A model generated the notes under the pieces. The model ran no database searches and had not been told where the DNA came from. It saw only the letters and a program-made list of their open reading frames with translations. From positions 14,045,563 to 14,109,562 of the forward strand of contig NC_071348.1 of NCBI RefSeq assembly GCF_027744825.2: 64,000 bases of DNA. The letters are read 5' to 3'. This DNA is from Synchiropus splendidus. Its lineage: Eukaryota; Chordata; Actinopteri; Syngnathiformes; Callionymidae. This document shows positions 25,101-39,500 of this stretch, one piece after another. Position 1 is the first letter of the stretch; each line of letters begins with the position of its first letter. The position numbers and the translations under genes are program-made.

Positions 25101-27550
25101 AATATATTTTTAATTGATTGATTCCTGAAGATGTGTTTAGCATCCTGTTTAACCTAATTGCTGCTGTTTTTTTTTCACTCGGTGCTCAAATGCTTTTGAC
25201 TCTGATTCTCATTTCACAGTCATTTTGGTGACCCCTCCGCTAAGTCCTCTTCTCATCGTAAGCCCCTCTGCCACTCCATCCCCTCTTTACTCCTTGTCTC
25301 GCTCCCCTCCACTTGATTAGTTGACCCTTTTGACCGTTTCACACCCTATCTCCCTCCCCTCACCTCCCCCCTCTCCTTCTAGTTAAGCTGCATGATTAGT
25401 TTCTCACAAACTCATTTTCATAGTGGCTTCCTTGGATCAACGTGGGCCAAATGTAAAACGTGCCACATGTGTAAATTCTTTACTCATTCAGGAGCTGTAG
25501 CATCGCGCATGCTTGCTAGATGTCTGACTGGATTTAATGCTGCTTTAACAGTGTCATCCAGTCAAGACTGGAAATTACAGAGAAACACACAGAAGGAGAG
25601 CCCAGAGACTAAACCTCCGCGTTGGCTATAGCGGAAACAGGAGGCTCTGAAATGAGTAAAATGAATGAGGGAGCAACGAACAGATGGCCTTATCAGAGCG
25701 CTCTGTGCCGTTTGTTTAATTTGAACCCGGAGAAAGAGAGGTGGATGGCCGGAGAGAGAAGCGATGGAGATAAGAGATCTGCTATCTCAGAGAGATGCAG
25801 GACTCAGAAATTAACGTGTGAGATGTTATAATGGCTGTAATGTGGAATGAAAGGACAATTTCAGTATGATTGATCTACGAGTACATTTTACCCCGTCAAC
25901 ACCAATTGGAGTTGTGGATGTAATGAACTAAACTATGATAAAATAATGAACAATGAATGAAACAAACATGAACAACTACACCTATAAGAAACGTTAGCCT
26001 TTAGAATGAACACCAGAAGAGCTCTGTTGCTTTTATATAAATAACTAGCTATCATCCTATTCTATCCAATATCCTGTTAAAATGGCGCAATGCATGTATG
26101 ACAGTATTTCACTGTGAGCAATATTATTTATGAAGAAAGAAGTAGGCTGCTGTCTGCCCTCACAGGCAGGGTCTGTTGATGCCCTCAGATGTTTAAAGTA
26201 AAGGGAGGATTTAAAGGAAATGCTGAGTTTGTCTACCAGCTTACATTTGGTGGTGTGTGTTTTCTTTAAGTTGCAGCTTACACCCAGATTGTGTGGTGAT
26301 TTGCACCCAATATGATTAATACTCAGACAATAACAAATTAACATAATTTTCCATCTCGCCATGTCAGCAATTCGCAGCCAACGTTCATTAAAAACGACAA
26401 ATGAATGATATTTAATGAGGCTCACAAATCTAATGAGCTTTTATCGTGACTTTTTGAGAGTTGAGCAATAATGAGTTTTATGCAAATCATCATCAACTTG
26501 GCCAAAGATCAGGACTCAAAATGATTGCTTGATCATCCTTATTTAAACAACACCGTGTCCTCTGGGGGCACCAGACATATCGCAAAGGTCAGACCCATTC
26601 AGGAGTCCCACAAAGTCGTGCAGTGATACCACTTTGACCGCCTTAATAAATGTGTCATTGTTCTTTTTCCCTTTTTACTTCACATGATTGTATACTGACT
26701 TAATCTTGGGGTACGTGTCAAACTCAAAGCCCTGGGGCCAAATGCATCCCACAATATCATTTTATGTGGCCCAGCAAATACGTATAGTAAATTTTTTTTT
26801 TTTTAATCGAGAAAGCATGTCAATATCACGCTCTGCAAGCATTAATGTCAAAGCTTTGAACTTGCAAGTGGCGACTATAAATGCCAATTACTAATGTGAG
26901 GAACTGTACAACAATTGATGCAGGTAAATGTTGTGATTCAAATAGCAGACTCAAGTACCATTTAACGCATCTCTTCCTAACTATAACATCTAATGTTCCT
27001 GAAGATTCTCATTATTAGTGGAAGACGTCCTAGTACACAGCCATGGACACTGAGTGTAGCATTTATTTAAAACTGTCTGCCTTCATCAGACCATTGTTTT
27101 CTTCCTCCCTCTCTTTTCATCAGGCCACACTTCACTCATGGCCTGTTTAGACTTTAGCCTCAAACCCCCCTCAAATCCCCGTTCCTCTCTCTCTCTCCTC
27201 CTCTATCGCTCCATCTCTCCCAAAGTCGACTGCGGCTGTAATCTTTCCCCTTATCTTCTCTTTTGTTCTTTGTCGTTGATATCTCTCTCCCTATTTAATC
27301 TGCTCTCTCTTCTCACCGCCTTTATCACTTCCTTCATCTTCGTTCCATTTAAAACGCTTGCGTACACATGTATAGGTGTATACACACACAGACAGACACA
27401 CACTTACACATCTGTTTTGTCACGCTGGTATCGGCTGATCTCAGAGTAGGTGAAATTAAAGTGTGATAAGCAGCTTACCTGGTGTGTGTTGTCATGCTTC
27501 ACTGCTCTTCACAGCACCCTGCTCCCTGTTTCTGATCAAACTGTGGCCGA

Positions 27551-27584
<34 letters not shown>

Positions 27585-30500
27585 GAAGTATCTGTGGATC
27601 ATACAGTTAACAATAACTCATATAGCAGGCAATCAATACACTCATGAGTCACTATTGATGGCATTTAAAATCCCATAAATTAAAGAGGTCTCTGTTTCAC
27701 CAACGTGTTACTGTTGTGCAAATGAGTCAGAGAGAAGAGAACAGTGGTCGTGTAAATATGCTCTTCCTCCGTAACAGGAGAGAGTGGCACATTAAAAAGT
27801 ATACCTATAGTTTGCAATAATCACTGGGATGCAATGAGATGTTTGTGACAGAGGGCAGTTTAGTGTGTCGATAGAAAAACAAACTTAATGCTGTGTCTTT
27901 TTAGTATTTTTGAAGGGACCTGCTCAGACCTGTATGTTTTCCAGCCCTGGGTGCTGTTTGAAATTTCAAATCTAATATATCAAAAGTTTTCATGACTTAT
28001 CATGTGGTGTCCTGAGGATATACATTTCAAGCATTTGTCATTTTGTATTTTATAGACTGTTTACAGCATTTTGAAGGTTTTTATATAGTGTGTATAGAGT
28101 GTCTAACTTCTATTTTAACTGGATTACGTATTTAATCCTTACTTACGTTTCTAGACCATATTTGCGCTTGTCCGTTGTTAGCATGTGCTATATCCGTGCC
28201 ACATCTATTCAGCATGTGTGTATGTTGTGTGTATTTTTCCATGTGGAATCTAAGATGCCTAGCAGGCCGCCTCCCTATGGGGCAAAGCTATGATGAGCAA
28301 TTATCCACTAGGGCGACTTTGTGGGCTAATTTAGCATATTTATGTGGTCAGCAGCACTGTTTACTATTCCCCTTCACTGCTTACTGCTGCACTTTCAATT
28401 TAGAACAGGCCCGAGCTCACTATCAGGCTCTCTCTTTCATTTTTTTCCTTCCTCTCGCTGCCTCCATCTCGCTCCGCCTGATGGAGTTTGTGATGTGTAT
28501 CGCACCCCCCGTCCCTCATTCTGTTTTTCTATTTTTATCCTCTCTGTGTGTGGCATAGGGAGAGAGTGGGGGGACAGGTGTAGATTGAAGTGTGAATGTG
28601 TGTACAAAAGGAGGAGTCCAACACAGCCTTTAAGATTAAAGTGGGGCGGGGGGTGTAGCGCAAAGGGCTGTTTGTGGTTTGCATGCAATTGTGTACAGCT
28701 CACACCAAAGGGGATTTAAGAACAAAAGTGTGTGTGACTGCATGTGTGCATGTGTAAGTGCATTTATGCATGCAACATGAAGAGAGAAAGAAAGCCTGCC
28801 TCATATTTCACCACAGAATTGAGGAAAAATCTAATCAAAGCCTCATAAAAGACCGACCCCAGAGAGCACCTGCCTCTTTAAGGCTGGAGATTACACACAT
28901 GCACACTACACACACATATGCACCCCGCCCCCAACACCACACACACACACACACGTACACACAGTTGTATCTTCCCCCATAGAAAATAAAGTTTGTAATT
29001 ACCCGGGTTTGTGCTGTTCGCTGCCAAATCTCTGCCTCTCTGATGCAGAGCTCTGAAGTAGCACAAAGTTGAGTTAAGTCCATATCACACGCCATCTGCT
29101 TAGTTAATTCAGCCGTAAACAAAACCTGCTTGGGCATGTTTGGAAAAATATTTGTTAACTTATTACAAAAATACTGCAGGTTTAACTGCATAAATCAGAT
29201 TCTTTTTACATCCTTTTTCTTAGGCATGTGTGTATCTTAATACCCAACGTATCAACGATGTGTGGTCTCTCCCTCCTGTTAAAAAGGTGATACACTTTGT
29301 GTCATTTTTTTGTTAAAGAACCTTTAAAAGTGCAGTTGATTTATCGAGTGATAGCAGTGTGATGCTCTGCTAAACACACTATGTAGAGGTAACATTTAAT
29401 TGAAGGTCTACACAAACCTGATTTATAATAATATTTTGCTAACACTTAAAATTATTATCTCACAGTGAAACACTGACGCAGGCAATGAAGCATTTTTGTT
29501 GGGTATTATTTAAATTCGGGATCTTGAAAGATACACAGTCCTCAGCATTTACAGTTGAGCAGGCCTGAGCACAGAGCTCCTGAGTCTGAGTCCAGATCAC
29601 ACGGCTGCAGTTGTCCCCGAGGACCCTCGTGTCATGCTTCTGAAGTTACTGTCATTTACATAATGGATAAGTCGTTGTGATCTGGTGCAAGGAACGTGGT
29701 CCGGTTTGATGGTGCTATTTGACAGACACTGTGACCGCTTTATCTGGAAATGATTACTTGGTGGGACACCATGAGATGATTTCATTGAGATATAGTTGGC
29801 ATGAGCCAGTGCAATCTGTCAACAAGAGTCTGTGGGATTAAAATCTACAGCCCCCAATTCTGACACCTCTGCCCGGCATGTAATATTTATATGTCTGCTC
29901 TGGGACGAATGTATAGAACCAGAGACACAGGGCTGAATGGAATTCATCTGAATGAAAAAGAGGGGGTTAAGAAGTGACAGGGGGCCATGAAGAGGCTTGC
30001 TGTGAATAGGGGGTGTATAGACAAGGAGGAGGGGGTGAGACAAGGGAGGAGCAGAGGAGAGCGGGTCAGAGAGAAAGAGGAAACGAGACAAAAGTTTCCT
30101 ATAATGAGCATGGAGGAAGGGGCAGGCGGCTGGTCTCTGGGAAAAAAAGGATCTACTGGGTGGTGGAAGGTTGGAGGGGGAGTCAAGGCTCACTTCTGTC
30201 AGTTGAAACAGAGACATCTGTCAGAGGGGGAGGCTGCTGTGTGACAGCATATGTGTGTGTTTGATGAGGCTTAGCGGAGATGCCTAATTTTAGTTGTACC
30301 TGGGCCTGGACCTGTACACCCCAACCTGCCGTCTTCATTGTCCTTTTCTCCCGACCACATGGCGGCAACAAGGTTTATTTGTGTCGTGGAGCTCCAAGTT
30401 TGGAAATCACTTGGGAATAGATGAATCACATGTGTGTGTGTGTGTGTGGAAACAAATTGACGGCAAACAAGTTGAGAATCATCGATCTCATGACATGATG

Positions 30501-33500
30501 AGTCGTCGTTATTTATTATTTCATCTCATATCTATAAATGTGCTGTGTGAATGCAAAAACATTCATCTTTTTTGTTTTTTATTTATGTATGCCTTTATTT
30601 TATCTTCAATTATTTTCCACCAAATAGCAGTTATCAGTCATTTATCACGGACAATCCAAGGTTTTCTGTTATTGGTGTATTAACTTGAGACAAAGACATT
30701 ATTCATCATCAGTAAAGGGTTAAAGCAGTGCTTTGCTATTCTAAAAATCCAGATCTAACTTTCCATTGTTCTCTAATCTCTTCAATTTACCAAATCATTT
30801 CCATTCAGTACAAGGACCTGTTCTCTTACAGTTCACCCTGCTGAGTGATGATCACTCCAACCAAAAAAATCTTTAAATGACAAGGGTATTCATGAAATGC
30901 AGTCATAAAAGAGAGCTCTAAGTAATAATGTGTTGCCCTTTACACAATGTTGATGATGGATGAAGTCTTTCAAAGCTTTGTCTATTTTATGAAGAAACAG
31001 CAGCAGAGCTAAATCGTCCAACTTGCAGTATTTGTTTCTTGCAAGCTGCCTCCCAAAACCAGCAGTGTTTTTAGAATTTCCACATTGGAGAAATTCGATA
31101 TTTTGCTAACAATTAAAATACTCCAAAAACAGAATAGAAAGATATATTTTTTGTGAATTTCTTGTTCTTGCCTAAGCTACGAGTGTGCTGTCATGTGAAT
31201 ATGAGAGTTTTTGCAATCATGCATTTGTGTAGCGTTGAGCCGCCTTTTTAAATCACCATCTCATTTCCTAAAGGACTTACACTCCCTAAAATAGAAAGAA
31301 GGTCCAAGAGCACGGGTCTAACAGTGATCCGCTATAGTCCTTTTGGATTATGTGGGACTAAATCCAAGGGATCAAATTTCACTGAGTGCTCTGCTGCTGC
31401 ATGCTGAATGCTCTCATTTAGGTTTGACAAAAAAGTGCACAACATTATACAAATAAAATAGGTGGTTAGTTCTGCTTTATGCGTGATGTATTCCATTACA
31501 ATAGGAGCTAAAATAAGAAAAGGAGAAACAGTGTGCTGTTGGGCTTCAGCAGAGGTGCTGCTGAAAAGTTAGCGACCAGATAAAGAAAAGATAAGTGCAT
31601 CTCAGGTGTGAAGAATGGAATGAGAAAAACAGAGGAAGGAGTGATAAGAGAAGAGGGGGATGGGCCACTCAGGAGCAGCTTGTATTATGGTTGCAGGGCC
31701 TGGTTGCCTAGCGACCAATCTGAGCAGGATGCCTGGTTGCTAGGTAACCAGGAGGATGCAAAGCGTAACATGGTGTGTGAGAGTGATGGGGGAGAGGTGG
31801 GAGGAGACCTCCACCTTCATGCTCACTCTCAGTTTCTCACATCTCCATGCCTTCATCCAGCTGTGCACCCCGCCACGGACCCAGTTTCATCACTCACACG
31901 CAATGTTGCATGCCACACATATACTGATAAGCAACGCTCAGTGGTGATGAAACTGACACACATATGATGAAATGTATGTGAAACGCCAGATACAAGCATC
32001 TATCGCCATGTTTAAAATTCATCGAAAATGATTCCGCTTCCAGATATCAGCACCGGCCATCACGTCATGAATATGATCAGTCCATCTGCACAGTCTTGAA
32101 AGTCAAATTTCAAATGTCATTTTAATGATCATAAGCTGAAAAGGGGCTTAACCCAACAATGCAGTTCAGTTTTTAGTAAATCTGTGAAACAATAGTGGAA
32201 ATGTAAATTGCGAATGATCTGTTGAACGCACAAACAGCAATAAATTATTTTTTATCACTCTACCATGTAGCTCTTATCTCTACTGTGCTTTAATAACATG
32301 ATCAACTGTGAACTGTTGTGGAGACTCATTTTCTGGTACTGAGGCTGAGTCTTTATGAAAACAAAAATACATGTAAATTAATTATGTAGGTCAAATGTTT
32401 TAACCTGAGGGCTTCCTTCAGAGCATGTCAAACAGAAGGATTTGAAAGCTGTGGTTGGCGGGAAGTATCTTGGCATGGAGGCATTATGACAGTTTAAAGA
32501 AGACTCAAGGAGGGGGGAGACAAGAAGAGAAAAAATGGCACATCATAGAGGAAGAGGTTAAAAATAGTTCTGCTTTCTTGTGCACTCTGGTAAGTGGACA
32601 TTAGAAATTGTACAGATGGAGTGTTCCAGTGAACGATTAAAGGGGGAAGGCTGGGCGTGTAAGCACAAGTTGGTAATTTCATGTTTTACTGTAGCTAGTT
32701 AGCATTTTCAGTGTATTCCGCCCTCGCAACTCAAAGAATGACTTGACAGTTGTGAATTTTATGTTTTACACTCCATGAATCCATGTTTCCAATCTGTACA
32801 TGCGCACAATTTACCTTACCCTGAAGATGTAGGCCATTGGTTTGTTCCGCTGGTTTTGTGTGGGTGGGTGAGGGGTGGAATACCATTTGATTGGATAATC
32901 CAAGGATTTAATATCCTTTAATCCTAGCACAATCCTCTCTGTATTACTAAGAGGAGTCAGATTAACTGTATGTGTGGAGTATATGTTTGTTTTTGTAGTA
33001 TGCATATGAAACCAACATGAGTGTGTGCATATTTGTGCTGGCACCTCAGCATCTAAATGGAGCTGTGTTTGCATGCTGGGTTTGGTAGTGCATGTATGGA
33101 CGGACGATCCTCCTCATGCAAGTCATGCAAGCTCACACTCCATCATACATCACGTATCTGCACCGTTCACTCCCCTCACAGAAACTCTTGCCTCGCTCTG
33201 TGGGTACTGCAGTTTTAGATCAAAGCTTCCAGAGTGAGTTGGCTCCTTATATGCGCTCACATTTGCAGATGGTTACCATTCATTAAGCCGTAATTAGAAC
33301 ATGAGTAATCAGAGGATAATTCAAAGTGAAAGCAGTGTGTGGCTACTGGTGCGTTGGAGTCCAGTTTGATGAGTTGTTCATTTGCATTTCTCCTCTTCTG
33401 GCTGAAATGAAATTGCCAGATTAGAAATGTATTTCCTACACGTTTCCATAGCTCATGAGGAAATGTGTGATTCAGTCTGTTAACATTGCACCAGACACAG

Positions 33501-36500
33501 TAAATGCGAACTGGAATTGATACTTGTGACTTTGCTCTTGAAGAGAAGACGAATGACTCCGTTTAGGTCACCTGCTGGACCTTCGCACTAGCTATTCCCA
33601 TAGATTTCATTGGATTGTTAAGGACCCAAGCAAGGCAAGGCCTGTGTTTCATGGTTTTTACTCTCAGTCCCATGATGCTCTGAAACAACTCATCACAACA
33701 AATCCTTTGTTTACTAGAAGATCACAGCAGTCTCCCATGGCAACTAGCATCCTTGTTTACTTCCACGGGTATGCCGTCATTCCATTGCCATGGCAACAAG
33801 ATGGTTGCCGTGGCAATTTTCCTATGCCTTTGTGTTTCTGGAGTGGCAGCATGCAGTGCTCACCTGTTGCCGTCTCCTCTGTTTTTTTCCGCCACATCTT
33901 GTTGTACTTATTTCACTCAGTGATCACAATGATCAGTGAAAGACACACGAGGTTGCAAATCAGTGACAATTGATTTACGAGGCTAAATTTGGGTTCTCCA
34001 GTTCAGTGTGTTTTATCATCGCAAGGCTGAGCTTGAATGGGCCTAATGAAGGAAGAAATGGAGGAGGTGATGGGCAGATCGAAGGATAGAGAAAGGGTTA
34101 GTGGACACAAATCTTGCTCCAATCAGCCGGCTCGACAACACGGCCCGAAATCAATGAACAAGACGGGACTGATCGATGAGTTGATAGCAGAAGATGGATG
34201 GTAGTGGAGATAGACAGCAGCACCAGGGCAGTGGATGGACACAGTGATGGATAGATGGATAGAAGTATGCGTGGACGAATAGACGGACGAATGGATGCAC
34301 AGTTTTAAGCCAAGGTCAGGAAAAAGACAGTGGTTGGTGCGTGTGTATTTCCTCCTAGTTTATGTATAAGTTGACAGCCCAGGTCAATAAAGGTGTGAGG
34401 TTAAAAATGTCCATCATCCTTCCGTCCACACACACTGTACGTGAGTGCGTGTTTTACGAGAGCAGCGTGCTGGTGCCTGTGTGGATTGGTGTCTGTGAGT
34501 GTGCGATGGCCTTGCCTGAGATCAATAGCTGTGTGGTGACAGCTAAGAGCTGATTAATCAAATGTATGGATCAGTCTCTCTCTGCTCTGCCCTCTCCTCA
34601 ATTACCAGCTTCATTACATTGCCTTAACACTCCACTGGGACCTTTCTCTTCTCCCTCTCATCCTTTCCCTTTCCCCTCTTTCCTCATTCACTTCCATCCT
34701 CCATTTGTTCTCATCCTGCTTACAAAGTTCTCCATTGTTTGACAAGTTCATTGTTTAAATAATGCAATTGAAGATGATAAACGGAAAAAAAATCTTTTAT
34801 CGAAATAGTCAGCCACATGCAAACAAGCAGTGGTTCAGCGGCTGCTTCTTTTTTGTCACACTAAAGTAAATCTCATATTATCCTTACTGATAATTGTGTT
34901 ACTTCATCCTTGTTGCGGTGAAAACCACAAAGACAATTGCACTTTCCTCTGTTTTATTGAATCACATCCCACTTTTTTACCTTCTCATTTCCTTTCCTGT
35001 CTCATTCTGGAACCTTGCGCTCCTCAGGATTAATCTATTCTTCTTCTCCATTCTTGCACTTCTTTTCATCACTATCCTTCTGCAGCCCTTCACCTCCCCC
35101 ACACAATCCCTCTGGCACTAACACTCTGTCTCATCGCCTCAGTGCTGTGACTAAGCATCGCATGTGGATGTAGTATGTTTGGGCATGTGTGTGTCTTCAT
35201 ATAGCGTTAAATCCAGTGGCTTTTCAGACCGTGTGTGTGTGTCTGTGTGAGTACATTAACATGTACTTGTGAGGACATTTTTGCCATCCCCACAAAATCT
35301 CATTTCAATTAATAAAACTTGAAATAACTGGGTCATTATAATCACATTTCGGTTTAGGTCAGAGTCTTGGTGAAGGTTTGCCATTTGTTTTAGATGGTGA
35401 GGTTTAGGGTGAGAGGCTGGGGAAAGCATGAAAGTCAATGAAACGTCCTCACAAAGATAACGTTACAAGTGAGTGTGTGTGTATGTGTGAATCTCTGAAC
35501 TCGTGAGATTTTTCTGACAAGTCACGACTGAATCCCCCGTACTTGCCCCCCTCCTCCTAACTCCACTCTACCTTTCTGTTTGGTGATTCATCTTCCCAGA
35601 GATTAGCTTTTCTTTCATCCGCCCACACCCAATTTCTTTGCATCACTCTTTGTGAAATGAAGCATTTTCTTTTCACTTTCTGAGGCTCTTGGCCTTCAAC
35701 CTACTCTATCAACTGAATGAAGTCCTCTCTGCTCCCCTGGGTTCACTCTCCATTCTTCCCCTGCAGTCTGACAGACCCTCTTCTCTTCACACATCACCAT
35801 CTCTCCCTCTTTGGCCCCCGCTGACTTCCCTCATTCCAACCTTCTCCCTCATCTAATCCCTAGTTCTTCTGTAATCCAGATCAACTGGCCTGTATTCTTA
35901 ATCTTGTCACCTCTCAATCCCTGCTAGTACTCCATTCTGATTCTGAGTGTGTGTGTGTGTGTATATGTGTGTGCGCACGTCTTTGGGTGTGCGTGCGGTA
36001 AGAGAAAATCCTGCTAACTTTGCACATATTTATGAATTCCGGAAAGTTATATATATATATATATATACAATTCAAGTAGTCAGCATGTTCATGTTTAGGA
36101 AACCCAAGTTCATCTTGTGATCATGTTTTAATTCAAATGAAGAAAACAGAACTTGTATTAAAGGAACCATGAGAAATATTGGACTAGCGGATACTCTTTT
36201 TTTAATATATATTTATGGGGAAAATGATAAGAGTAGAGTCAAATGATGTGAGGCTTATGGTTCAAGTTGACCTACAACTTGACTTTTTCAGATAATTAAT
36301 TGACAGTACGAAACAATATTGTGGGCCCAACTTGATTGTTTTGTAAATGCAAAGACAGTATACTAATATATTTCTTTAAGTACTGTACTCAGCGTTGTTT
36401 CAGGCTTCCTCAGAGGAAGAATCCCCCCTGCCCCCTGAATGCACCTTTCAACAGTTGCCTAAATGGAGTCAGACTTGTTTATGTCGTGTATCCTCTTTGT

Positions 36501-39500
36501 CCCTCAGATGAATCGACCGATCCAGGTGAAACCAGCTGATAGCGAGGGCAGAGGAGGTGAGACACACTCGTCCACACGTTCCTCACAAACACACTCGTTC
36601 ACGTACACACATTGGCAAGCTGTCCAAAAAGATCAGCCTGCGATGGAAAGTCAGCGGGGGTCCTGGCAGGTCACTGTGACACTGTGGCTTCTTCAGCGGT
36701 GGACACCGCCCCCTAGTGGTGAACAGATAGTATATTCAGAAAACGACATACGGAGAAATCATTTCGACATTGCATCACAAGTCGCGACGGAAATGTTTCA
36801 ATCATATGCTCATGTCATTGTTTTCAGAGGACAGAAAGCTGTTTGTTGGCATGCTGGGGAAGCAGCAGAGTGATGAAGATGTCAGAAGGCTGTTTGAACC
36901 CTTTGGCACCATCGACGAGTGCACTGTGCTAAGAGGACCAGATGGCACCAGTAAAGGTGACATGGTTTAACAAATTACTCTCACGTTTTTGTTTTTTTTT
37001 TGTGTCAAATTTTCGTTTCCTTGACTGCACATACACAACTGTCAAAATACTGAGGAGCACAAAATATGGAAGGAAAGCTGGAAGTTCCAGTGAACATATT
37101 CATTTATATTAAAGGATCTGGAAGTGTGGGACTAGTTTATGGTGCCCTGGAAATTCCTATACTCTTTTTTAAATGTTGTGTATTATTAAATTGTTAATTA
37201 ATTTAGCCTCATAATACGGAATTGTCTAGCTTCTTTCATTCAGTAAAGGTAGTAAGAAAATGTGCAAATGAAAAGTGAATATGTGTGTACAGATTCCACT
37301 GGAAATAGGTCATGATCACTTTTTCTTTTGTCTATAATCTGTTTGTTCTGTCTTGCCACAGGTTGTGCGTTCGTAAAATTCCAAGGTCACGCTGAGGCCC
37401 AGGCCGCAATCAACAGCTTGCATGGAAGCCGTACAATGCCTGTGCGTAAATGACTGCTGAAGAAGCCGATCTATATTCTCGTGTTTGGTTTTCCTTATGA
37501 CATCACTTATGTCCAGCAAAGTCATTAGATGGCTTTAAGCCCCATGTGACAGCTAAAAGGATCAAATGGATTGACAAAAGGAATTAATAAACACCGATCC
37601 TGATCCCATTTGAGAATAACGGATGGCACATTAACCTGCGTGTAATTACAGTTAAAGCCTTCTCATCTCTCTCTCAGGGAGCGTCGTCCAGTCTGGTGGT
37701 CAAGTTCGCAGACACAGAGAAGGAGCGGGGGCTGAGGAGGATGCAGCAGGTGGCTTCCCAGCTCGGCATTTTCAGCCCCATGACCCTCAACTTCCCTGCC
37801 TACAATGCCTACACACAAGCCGTCAACGCACAGGCAAGCGACACACATGCACACCAAAGCATCAGCCGCCGTATGACACTCATGTAAACAGGGTTCCTTG
37901 GGTGAGTGTTCTGAGAGGATGTCATAAGTTTGAAGAGGCTATCACTGCTGTAATTGGGGCTAATGTTATTATCCAGACAACAGGACATACGTCATCTGGC
38001 ATTAGCTTTCCCGCAACACACAACCATTAACCCACTGACTCTGGACATAATGGCCCTGTAATTAGATCTCTATTCATCTCTTCCTCCATCACTCCCCTCC
38101 CTGTCCCTTTCCTCGCTCTCTTCTCCCCACGACCATTTCAACCTCTCTTTGTCTTCTGCCTTTCTGCCCTTTCTCCTTCTTCCACCTTAATGTCACCCAT
38201 CTCTTCCTCTTCTTATTTCCTTTCCCTGTCCACAGCTCGTCCAGCAGCAGGCCCTGGTTGCCCAGTCAGCATACTTGTCTCCTGTTGCAACAGTTGCTGC
38301 TGTACAGATGCAGCAGATGGCGGCGCTTAATGCCAACGGAATCATTGCCACACCCATTACACCCATCACGCCGTCCTCGGGTAAGACCACAAATCCAAAC
38401 CCAGAAGCAATGAAATATGAGCTACTGCTGCACCTCACCTCTGGCAGCAGTTGGTCATCCAACTAGGCTGTTAGGTTAGTTCACAAAAACCTGGTTCTTA
38501 AGTTTAGACCACTTTATTGGTCGCCATGGTTACACAGACTGGAACAGAAAACAAGTTATTTCTGATGTGTACATTTGAATGTAACAAGTACAACACAAGG
38601 ATTGACTGACAACTTCATTTGTAACCTTATTGCCTGCAGGAACAAACACCCCACCAACTATCGCAGCGACACCTGTTCCAGCTCTGCCTCCGCCGATTGG
38701 AGTCAACGGCTACAGCAGTGTTCCAGCACCAACCAATGGGCAGCAGGCGACAGAAACTTTATACACCAATGGCGTTCATCCATATCAAGGTACTTCAAAT
38801 ATATTTCCGCTGCTTACACCTGAAATGACATTTGAATTGAATTTTTGTTCAAATTCGATTTAAACTTTGATTAGATTTTTGTATCTCCCCAGCTCAAACT
38901 CCAGCTGCAGCCTTGGACCCGCTACAACAGGCCTACGCCGGCATGCAGCACTACACAGGTTAGTACAGTCTCACCAACATCAGAAATGAGGATATTTGGG
39001 AAAGTTCAAATACATATGTTATGATAATGATGACTTCATTTGCATCACACACACTGCCTGACCATCAAAACTGGCTAAAACTATGTGAAAATAAATAATG
39101 TGTGCCATACTCAGGGCTAAAGACGATCCATAGAAATATTAGATTGAGTGCCCTTTTCTGTACTTCTGTTTTGGCCAGGCAGTGTATTTCAAACACGACA
39201 AGTGATTAGCCAAGTGCACAAAATCATCTGCGAGAACACTTGAAATCTGAGCCAACCGAAGTGTCAGAGCTCTTAGATTCGTGGGTCTACTTCAGAACAG
39301 CTGGCAGAAACCCACCTGAGGATCTGCGCGGCTAAGATGTCAGAGCTGCATCTTAAAGTGATCAATAAATCCTGGAATCAATTCTTAAATGAAGCTACGG
39401 GGCGTAATGTCTTGTCGTCCGTCCAAACCTGAGAAAGAACTGGGCTGCCTCATGCTGATGCCGTTGAAGAGGGAGCTTTGAAAACATTGATGAAGGTGCT

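Larger units (their letters stand above)
23494..36507 (+). other. celf3: celf3 intron 2 (13 kb)
   Basis: A phase-0 intron inside RRM1 and the largest in the gene. No further CELF exon is visible. It holds a poly-T run (23966-23985), a CA microsatellite (27551-27581), dispersed repeats (about 26714-26890 and 35263-35470) and several X-box-like palindromes (31702-33817). An AT-rich block with homeodomain and POU motifs lies at 26330-26540. A large intron in a neuronal gene often carries enhancers; that is inference here. Confidence 0.85.

Noticed and set aside
36463..36873. 136-aa open frame across two celf3 exons
   Set aside because: It reads through the 36557-36827 intron. The donor and acceptor with the correct phases give [10 protein letters not shown] across the junction.
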